Below the pieces are notes generated by a model. The model was given only the letters and a program-made list of their open reading frames with translations. It did not search any database and was not told the origin of the DNA. A stretch of DNA of 64,000 nucleotides from Primulina eburnea (Eukaryota; Streptophyta; Magnoliopsida; Lamiales; Gesneriaceae), in assembly GCF_022965805.1 (NCBI RefSeq), contig NW_027330834.1:36001-100000 (forward strand), given 5' to 3'. Shown here piece by piece: positions 56,675 through 64,000 of this stretch; position 1 is the stretch's first letter; the number at the start of each line of letters is the position of its first letter. A program made the translations under genes and the position numbers.

Positions 56675-58443
56675 AAGGATACTATTTTGTGTAGCATATA
56701 CATAATATTATATTGAGGTCGATTTCTAACCGCATAAGATGATTTTTTGCAACAAAAAAAACATCTCATGAAAAGGGGATTTCGGGCAGCTTGTTGCTGC
56801 CCATTCCGAGCAGCTCGGGCTGCCCATGGGGCTGCCCATTTCGGGCAGCAAGGGCAGCCCGAGGGGCTGCCCGAACCCCTCTATTAAAAATAATAAAAAA
56901 AATTTGTTGGCCGGAGCTCCGGCGACGACGATGATGACTAGGGTTTTCAAAAGTGTTTTTAAATATCAAAGTGTCATAGGCCTTGAAATTTTTGGGCCAT
57001 TAGATGGCTAACACAATTGTGAATTTAAATGGGCCAAAATGTTTTTGGTGTCAAATAATTTTTTGGGCTCTTAAGTTTAAATCCACAAAAGTTGTTAATA
57101 TTATCTCATAAAATAAATAATTGAAGTTGGACTTTAATTATTTATAGTAAATATTGATTTACAAGAAATTCGGTTATAAGTAAATTAATTAGAAAGTAGA
57201 CAAAGAAGTTTGTATACTTTGTTAATTTAGTTTATAATGGAGGTTAGTGATTGGATCAAGATATATAATATTGGATCAATTAATTATTGTGATAAATAAT
57301 TGATGGTGTATGATATGTGATATTATGCATGAAGGATGATCAAAAGCCTAAGCCCAATTTGCTAGGTGTATGCTAGGATATTTTGTGTTGAATGATTGTA
57401 ATAATTATCAAATTTAAAGTGGGCTTGGTTTATGGCTCGTTCCCACCCCATGAGATGTATCCCTATTTGCCATGAATATTTAATTGTAAATATTGGTATA
57501 GTAGAAGATCAAGATTGGAAGATGGTAGACTTGATGTTTATGAAGATCGAAGACATGTAAATATTGAAGGCTAATGTAATAGTTGCATTTGCATCCTATG
57601 CATTTCTCTAGGATTGGACCTAGGCCCGTGTTTAACTCACACGGGCCATTAGTATTAGGGCGATTGATCATCCTTGTTTTTTTACTATTTATAATATATG
57701 CATGATTTGTTATAAATAATGAGTATGTGCGTTATTATTATGATAATAACAAAGTTGCATGAATCCGGAAAACATACGATCGAACATGGCGAGTTTTTAA
57801 ATAAAATTAATGATGAGACCTTTCAAAATTAAAAACCCTCATTTTGAATAAGATTCAAAATTAATATCAAGCCCAAAAGGGGGAATTATAAAGTTGTTTA
57901 TAATTTCCATGTCTTCCATCGACAATGGGTGGATGATGAACGCTACCCGTGCTCGGGGCTCGGCTCATATTATTGGGGAAGCCATGGATGCCGGAAAGCT
58001 GTGACATCCATTGACATGGTGATGTGAACTACGTGGAACTCCCATGATTTCGGCTCATATTATTGAGGGAACTCATGGCGACCGTCCATTAAGGTTCAAC
58101 ATCAATGGGTAAGGCTTGACACGTAAAGATGAACGATGTCATATTATTGGGTCCTAATCAAACATGAGACAAAAGTTTACGTACAGGGTTGCATGGTGAT
58201 GCAATTGGAAACTACCTATTAGGAATTGTGATTGGATGATATTATTCGGGATCATAATTCGCTAATTGGACCTTGCGTACCTACTGAGGAAAGGAGTTTC
58301 CCGTTTTCACTAGAGGGTAGTGAAAGATGTCAAAACAGTGGGAGTAAAAATTTATAAAGTAAAAGTCCATACTTTATATCTTACTAAATATTTTAAAATA
58401 GTCATTAACATTTATCTGTTTTAATTTTCAATACTTTTTGACA
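56675..58443 (+). other. Long untranslated leader of I2
   Basis: It is colinear with the I1 leader. At 56776-56880 the GGGCAGC/GCTGCCC cluster is longer than in I1 and includes self-complementary blocks around CGGGCAGC and GCTGCCCG. No gene is seen. Confidence 0.6.
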
Positions 58444-58935
58444 ATGTCTTCGATTCGCAATCAGCTATCTGTAATACTCGACAACACTTACTAAACGGAC
58501 CTAATTACCTCAATTGGCTAAGAAATCTGAAAATCGTCTTGAATTCGGAAAGGATATCGTATACACTTACTAAGTCGTCCCCTGCTAAGGCTCCGACTGA
58601 CTGCACTCCTGAGGAATTGCAGACTTACAAGGAATGGTGTGACCATGACTTGAAAGCCAAGTCTTATATGCAGGCTTCTGTAAATGATGAGAAGTCGGTT
58701 CTTTATGTGGATTCTTCTTCTGGTACGAAGATTGGTCCATATGTGAAGTGAAAGAAGCGTTCTTTCCAGCGTCCCAAGAAGAACGTGCCCTTGAAGAGGC
58801 AATCTCCGAGTTCCGTTGTGGCATCCATACCAGTGAAGGCTGACAAGACTGTTGACATATGTCATCACTGCAAGAAGCCTGGACATTGGAGGCGTAATTG
58901 CAGGGAATATCTTGCCCAGAAGAGTTCTGGAAACG
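58444..58935 (+). pseudogene. gag: I2 Gag remnant with intact zinc knuckle
   Basis: It has the same start, same early frameshift with TAA, same large internal deletion and same TGA after GTKIGPYVK as I1. The CCHC knuckle is complete here (CHHCKKPGHWRRNC). The shared lesions show that I1 and I2 derive from an already damaged source or from a duplication. Confidence 0.75.
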
Positions 58936-59492
58936 GTATGTTTTATATTGAAGTAAACATTTCAATTAACTCTACTTCTTGGGTATTGGATACCGGTTCT
59001 GACTCACATCTCTATAATGAGTTATAGGTGATGGGAAGAAGTAGAAGGCTTAGGGAAGGTGAGACCTTCTTGAGGATGGGCAATGGAGCAAGAGTTGCTG
59101 CCAAGGCCATAGGAGATGTTTACTTGCTGTTGAACAATGATTTTAAGTTAATTTTAAGAGATGTTTTGTTTGTACCTGAATTGGGTAAAAACATTGTTTC
59201 CATTTCTATGCTTGATAAAAATGGATATTCTTGTTTATTTAGCAAAGTTGTTTGCCACATTTACAAGAATGAATGTTTAATTGGCACTGGAGAACCTGAA
59301 AACGATCTCTATAACTTAAAATTGAAATATATTCCACTAAAAAATGTCCAAGTAATAACAACAACAACAAACAAGCGAAAACAAGATACTCTAAATTCGG
59401 CACAATTATGGCATGCTCGATTAGGACATTTTTCCCTAAGAAGGATGAACAAGTTAGTGGGAGTGGGCATGTTTGATATGTCTGATATTAAT
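58936..59492 (+). pseudogene. pol: I2 protease and pre-integrase region, cut by element H
   Basis: The protease active site WVLDTGSDSHLYNEL keeps its D-T-G. A TAG at about 59026 (also in I1) interrupts the frame. It continues FLRMGNGARVAAKAIGDV, KNIVSISMLDKNGYSCLF and the pre-integrase motif LWHARLGHFSLRRMNKL, and ends at DMSDIN, where H is inserted. In I1 the same sequence runs on into integrase. Confidence 0.85.
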
Positions 59493-62400
59493 TGTAAGGT
59501 CCAAAATTAAGACGACGTAACCCAACGACATGCAAATCTAGGAATTCTGAAAAATGGTTAATTAATTGATACTAATTGCTTACTTGATTATGTGACATAC
59601 ATGATTATTTGTTAAATATGATTTAATTGTCATGATGCATTAAAAATGTATTTTTAAAGGTTATTCAAGTTGCGATCGAGGAACGGGGACCGAAGGCTGA
59701 AGAAAATGTAAAATATTTTTATTAAATAATTATTTTTAATTATTTAAAAGATGGTCAATGCTTTTTAGTATTTTTGAAAACATAGGGTTTGAGGTGATTT
59801 TATACGCCGGGACGTAAATTTTATCGGTGTTGGTTTTTCAACTAAAATACGAACTTTTTGGCAACCCGGCTAATAAATTCACATATTTAATAAAAGAATA
59901 ACTTTGTTAATATTTTAATTATGTCCTAATTAGACTAATGGTCCTAATTAGATGGCTTAATAGGCCTAATAAGCCTTAGAGGTGATTAAGGAGTATTTAA
60001 AGTATTAAAATATAGTAAACCCTATTCTAGAACATGAGATAATCGGCCACCACTCAATTTTGTTTCTGAAAAACACTCTCCACCTCTCCCACACACACAC
60101 GACAGCACACATATCAATTTGAAAGAGACTTTTTCGAAGGGCAAGCAATAACAAGCCAAAGTCGTCCCTCCGTTCTTCGTCGTCAACGGATTTTCGAGCG
60201 TATAAAACGCAAAGGCACGCCATATTCTCCTTTTCTCATCTATCACACCATAGTATTTATTTAATTGAGTTTTTGCATGAAAAACAAGTGCATCATGAAA
60301 CAATTTCGTTTTTGCATAACATGTGAATTTTTAAGGCATGTATTTGATCCAAAATCATGAATATTATGTTGTTAAGGGGCTGCCATGGATAGGGTAATAA
60401 TATGGAATTATTTTATAGCCAAAACATGATAAAATAATGGAGGAAACATGCTGGAACCATAGGCAAAGAACAGCAAGGGAAGGGCCGTGAGTTTTTTTGA
60501 GATATGTGTGCTTGTTGAGGGCATAGCTTGATCACTTTGCATGGGGCGTTGGGGCTCGACCAGGGCTGGGGGTTGGGTCCTAAGGGTCTCGGTCTAGGGT
60601 CAGGATGGGTCCTAGCATGGCTAGGACCCCTCACGGTTAGCCTTGGAGGAGTCCCATGGTGAAGGGACTCCTCGCACGTTAAACGGTGGGTAGGGACAGC
60701 AGCCGTGGGGGCTTGTTGCTAGGGCTGGGTGGCTCAGGGTAGATTCATCATGGTCCTATGGTCATGGGCAGGGGTCGGGCTAAGAGCGGGTGCGGCTGGG
60801 TCGCAACTGGTTTGAGGGAAGAAGCTGAAAACGGGAGGAAGAGCTTGGACGCGCAGGCTGCTGTCTTCTTCAGGTGGTCTGTGCGCGCGGTTCAGGGCTT
60901 GGGCTGGTCTGGGCTGGGGCTGGGCGTGGTCCAGGGTTGGTTAGGGTCGACTGGGTTCGGTGGGGGCTTGGCTGGAGGAGTGCTAGACTAGATAGGAGTC
61001 TCTTTTGTTCAAGGACACTACACACACACATGTGCAGAAATATGGGTCGAGTTCCAGGAGCTTTTTGAGCGGGTTAGGGTCATGTTTTGGGGCTGGGCTT
61101 GCACAGTAGGGTCCCTAGGTGTGTTGGCTAGGTCTCGGTTCAAGGTGGCTCGGGCGTGGCTCGAGTAAATTAGGAGATGGCTCGGTGTGTTCGGTAGGGT
61201 GTCAAAAACGAAAATTATAAGGCTAAAATTGAATCCGTGGGTCCACGGGGGTGGCTCAAGACATGAAAGGGTAAAATAAATAATAAAAAGGCTATGTTAA
61301 AAATTTGGGATCAAAATAACGAGTTTTGGATTTAATCGGGATTTAATCGCCACACGAAACGCTAATTAACGAGTTAATTGAAAAGCCTAGTTTTAAGCTT
61401 TGTAAAATCATGAAAATTTAGGTTTAAGCTTAAATAATTATTATAAGTCTAAGTTTTAAATTTGGGAATTTTATAATAAGGTTTGGTTTAATTCGAGATT
61501 AAAACGCATTAATACGTCATATTTAAAGATTAATTTAAAAGTCTAATATTTAAGCTAAATAAAATTATGAGAAAATTCTTGTAAGCTTAAATAATTATTT
61601 GGGACATGGTAGGGTCAATGAAATTAAGAAAATGTCAAAAACGTGAAATTTTACGTCTAGGGGTAAAACGGTCATTTTACACCTAGAAATTAGTAAACGT
61701 CATGGCAGTGTCCTGAATGCTGTTTCATATGCTAATATGATTATTTGGAATGTTTATGAATTTTTATATGTTCAAATGTTATTTTAAATGTTCATGGATA
61801 TGTATATGTTAAAATGTTATTTTCAAAACGTTTATGGATTTTATGGTTTAATTATGGACATTTAAAAGACATGATGCATGCTTGGTTTAAAAGAAAAACG
61901 TTATATGCATGTTTAAATTTTATTAAGTGATGAGAATATGAAACGTTGAAGGAAGTGAAGTAATTGTGACTAATACGATGATATGTTGGAAATTTCGTGA
62001 GGGTTATGGTCCCAGTGGGAGCCCGACGATCGTGTTTCCTTGGATACGGACATGTAGATGTATACGATGATATGTTAATACGTAAGGCCAAGGCCCAGTT
62101 GACCGGTGAGAGTGTTGCTGGTGTCCCCGCCGCCCAGTACTGTGGTTACATGTAGATGGATCCATCGCCCAACACGTAGACGTAGACGTAGATGAACACG
62201 AAAGTCACAATTAACGATCTGAATTCAACGAAAGGAAAAAAGAATACGTATATGTTGATGATGATATGTATATGAACATGTTGATGATGACATGGATATG
62301 TTTATGAAAATGTTTATGAAAAAGAAATATGAAAACGTTTTTATTTAAAAGTTTTATGCATTATGAAAATGTTTACGAAAATGTTATGTTTATATTTATG

Positions 62401-62933
62401 CATCTTCATGAAAACGATATTTTAAGTATAAGTATTTTTCACTGTTATATGTTAACTGTATTACGTATTACTCGTTATCAAGAACATGACGTGTTGAGTC
62501 TTTAGACTCACTAGGTGTGTATGATGCAGGTGATATAAATAACTATGGTATTGGAGGTCTTGACGAGTGACTTGCTGGACTGTCGGTGCACATAACCCGA
62601 GGACCAGCGCTTCTATTTCCGCATTTAAGTTTACGATTTTAAGTTAAAGATTTTTACGACATTTTATTTTATGCTTTTTGAGAGATTTTGAGAGGTTTAG
62701 TATGGGCTACACTTTTCAACATTTATTGCTTTTTAGGTTTGGTAAAACATGTGACGATTTCATTTTTATGATTATTTCACTTGATTTTTTTAAAATGCTA
62801 GTTGGATGATGTTTTATTTTAAAGGGTAAAACATTTTATAAAAGAAAAAATATTTTCTTGTGTAGCATGTTGGCCGAAATTTAAGAAAAAAAAATTTAGT
62901 GCTTTTAAAGAAATAAAAAGGGCAGACGTTTCA
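59493..62933 (+). repeat. Element H 5' LTR, 3.4 kb
   Basis: TGTAAGGTCC .. ACGTTTCA. Ordered blocks are shared with L and reversed G. It includes a CT-rich leader (60060-60240), a perfect 10-bp-arm palindrome at 60607-60629, an (AC)n run near 61017, the CCGCCGCCCAGTACTG block near 62128, the palindrome GAGTCTTTAGACTC at 62496-62509 and CCCGAGGACC near 62597. Frames at 60413-61068 are GC-rich LTR text without protein support. Confidence 0.85.
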
Positions 62934-62935
62934 GT

Positions 62936-62947
62936 TGGTATCAGAGC
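62936..62947 (+). other. Primer binding site of element H
   Basis: TGGTATCAGAGC, two bases after the LTR end. The leader 62948-63224 has no gene. Confidence 0.93.
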
Positions 62948-63224
62948 AATGGTTCTGTAAAGGGTTGTGCCACCATCAGCGCCAGGAAGATCAGTCGTCA
63001 AGCCTCAAGTTGTAAGTTTTACATGCTTTATATGAATTGATATGAAGTAACCTGTATGATGACATGAATAATATGTTTATGCTATATATGTTTACTAGCT
63101 TTTTGAGTATATATGCTTTGCATGCTTAAATTGCTAAAATGAATAAGGGTATGTCATATGATTAAGAAAACCTAGATTTAAATGCATGTTGGTTACGTTA
63201 GAATTTGGAAAACGTTCAGATAAA

Positions 63225-64000
63225 ATGCCTCCTAGACGTAGTAATGAGAACCGAGCCGAGAACAGTGTGAACCATCAAGGGAATGCACCCCCACCACCTC
63301 CTCCGGGGGATGCTGCTACTCGAGCACTAGAAGGAATGGCTCGTCTCTTCGAGCAACAGATACAGCAGCAGCAGTTACAGCAGCAACAGATGCAGCAGGC
63401 ACCTAGGCGACATCATGATATATATGATCAGTTCCGGAGGCTAGGACCAAAGGAATTTTCTGGCACCACCGATCCCTTTGCTGCGGAGAGTTGGATTCGT
63501 TCACTTGAGGTACACTTTCGTTATCTAAACATGGGAGATGCCGACCGTGTCAGGTGTACCACTTATCTACTTAGAGATGACGCTTCCTTATGGTGGGAAG
63601 GAGCCGAGCACGGCGTTGACCTTGCTACTCTTACTTGGGCTCAATTCAAGACGATATTCTACGAGAAGTACTTTACTGCTGATGTTAGAGGACGGCTGAA
63701 GAGAGAGTTTATGAGCCTCCGTCAAGGAGACTCGACTGTTGCTGAGTTTGTGAAGAAGTTTGATAGGGGTTGCCATTTTGTACCCCTTATTGCCAGGGAT
63801 GCGGAAGAAAAACTTAGACACTTCAAGGATGGCCTACGACCTACCATTCGGGATAAGGTTATGATGATGCGTCCGGTGGATTATGCTACAGCAGTTACCT
63901 ATGCATATCAGGCTGAGCAATCCTTGAAGGACATTGACTTTGAGTTACAACGTAAGAGGCAACAACATCAGAATAATAATCAGTCCAAACACAAAAAGTC
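63225..64000 (+). CDS. gag: Gag of element H (open to window end)
   Basis: The frame is open from ATG at 63225 (MPPRRSNENRAEN) through 258 codons to the window edge. A short basic N-terminus is followed by a proline run, a glutamine-rich stretch (about residues 46-60), and the retrotransposon gag domain from about residue 68: FRRLGPKEFSGTTDP, WIRSLEVHFRYL, ASLWWEGA, FKTIFYEKYF, FVKKFDRGCHFV. A basic, glutamine-rich tail would precede the zinc knuckle. The start resembles element E gag (MPPRR, then FRRMDPKEFSGT). No stop or shift is seen, so the element may be intact beyond the window. Confidence 0.92.
   Translation, partial: MPPRRSNENRAENSVNHQGNAPPPPPPGDAATRALEGMARLFEQQIQQQQLQQQQMQQAPRRHHDIYDQFRRLGPKEFSGTTDPFAAESWIRSLEVHFRYLNMGDADRVRCTTYLLRDDASLWWEGAEHGVDLATLTWAQFKTIFYEKYFTADVRGRLKREFMSLRQGDSTVAEFVKKFDRGCHFVPLIARDAEEKLRHFKDGLRPTIRDKVMMMRPVDYATAVTYAYQAEQSLKDIDFELQRKRQQHQNNNQSKHKK

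Larger units (their letters stand above)
55074..59492 (+). mobile_element. Element I2: second defective copy of the I1 copia family
   Basis: It lacks the first roughly 450 bases of the LTR and is cut in the pre-integrase region by element H at 59492. Structure and lesions match I1, but zinc knuckle and protease motif are better kept. Orientation is the same as I1. Confidence 0.87.
59493..64000 (+). mobile_element. Element H: Ty3/gypsy element, 5' part in window
   Basis: A 3441-bp 5' LTR (59493-62933), primer site (62936-62947), leader and an open gag are present; the rest lies beyond the window. The left flank TTAAT (59488-59492) is the expected target duplication. It is inserted in copia I2. 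Confidence 0.85.

Noticed and set aside
61017..61030. (AC)n microsatellite, with a longer one at 14884-14943
   Set aside because: Ordinary simple repeats in the leader part of gypsy LTRs; nothing beyond that is visible.
60758..61068. Plus-strand frames rich in Gly, Leu and Trp
   Set aside because: Low-complexity GC-rich LTR text (repeated GGGCTGGG and GGCTTGG words) in LTR H, not a protein gene.

Overview
The window is plant nuclear DNA made almost entirely of nested LTR retrotransposons. I see no host gene, tRNA gene, bacterial operon, CRISPR array or organelle sequence. Evidence for a plant: Ty1/copia and Ty3/gypsy polyproteins of plant type, initiator-methionine-tRNA primer sites (TGGTATCAGAGC), AT-rich long LTRs, a Cassandra-like 5S-bearing fragment and a PIF/Harbinger transposase relic. 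A eudicot is likely. The extra ORF of the first copia element resembles proteins I recall from Lamiales genomes, but that is memory, not a search result.

Layout. (1) 1-13774: a minus-strand, Sirevirus-like copia element (A) with gag, integrase, RT/RNase H and a long extra ORF downstream of pol, plus a small opposite-strand ORF with its own TATA box. It lacks protease, is broken by stops and frameshifts, and is interrupted at 2665-6755 by a young minus-strand gypsy element (D) that carries only gag. A itself sits in a gypsy gag gene (E, 13775-14043). (2) 14277-19569: LTR pieces of other gypsy elements (E, F, G) around a Cassandra-like 5S fragment (15881-16283). (3) 19570-37361: an old Tekay-type gypsy element (J), split by two related chromoviruses with intact 1475-residue gag-pol frames: B (19788-26849, TSD TAGTC) in J integrase and C (28152-35482, TSD GATAA) in the J 3' LTR. 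(4) 37362-38696: a decayed Harbinger transposase and an 18-bp minisatellite. (5) 38697-47301: a gypsy LTR fragment (L), a second J-type element with dead pol and a 3.4-kb LTR (K), and a reversed LTR fragment (M). (6) 47302-59492: two defective copies (I1, I2) of one long-LTR copia family with a reversed LTR (I3) between them, making a large inverted repeat. (7) 59493-64000: the 5' LTR, primer site and intact gag start of a gypsy element (H) that leaves the window.

How the parts relate. B, C and D share one LTR design: a U3 array of near-palindromic TTCGGATCGTCCGA motifs, a TATAAATA box, a leader, the primer site, and a 7-bp hairpin before the polypurine tract. C and D carry a GT-AG segment in the leader part of the LTR; B lacks it exactly at the splice-like borders in both LTRs, as expected if B came from a spliced RNA. 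D keeps gag and the cis signals but has lost pol, so it would need enzymes from an element such as B or C.

Boundaries of young elements are exact, from TG..CA ends and 5-bp target duplications. Boundaries of old fragments are approximate and marked so.
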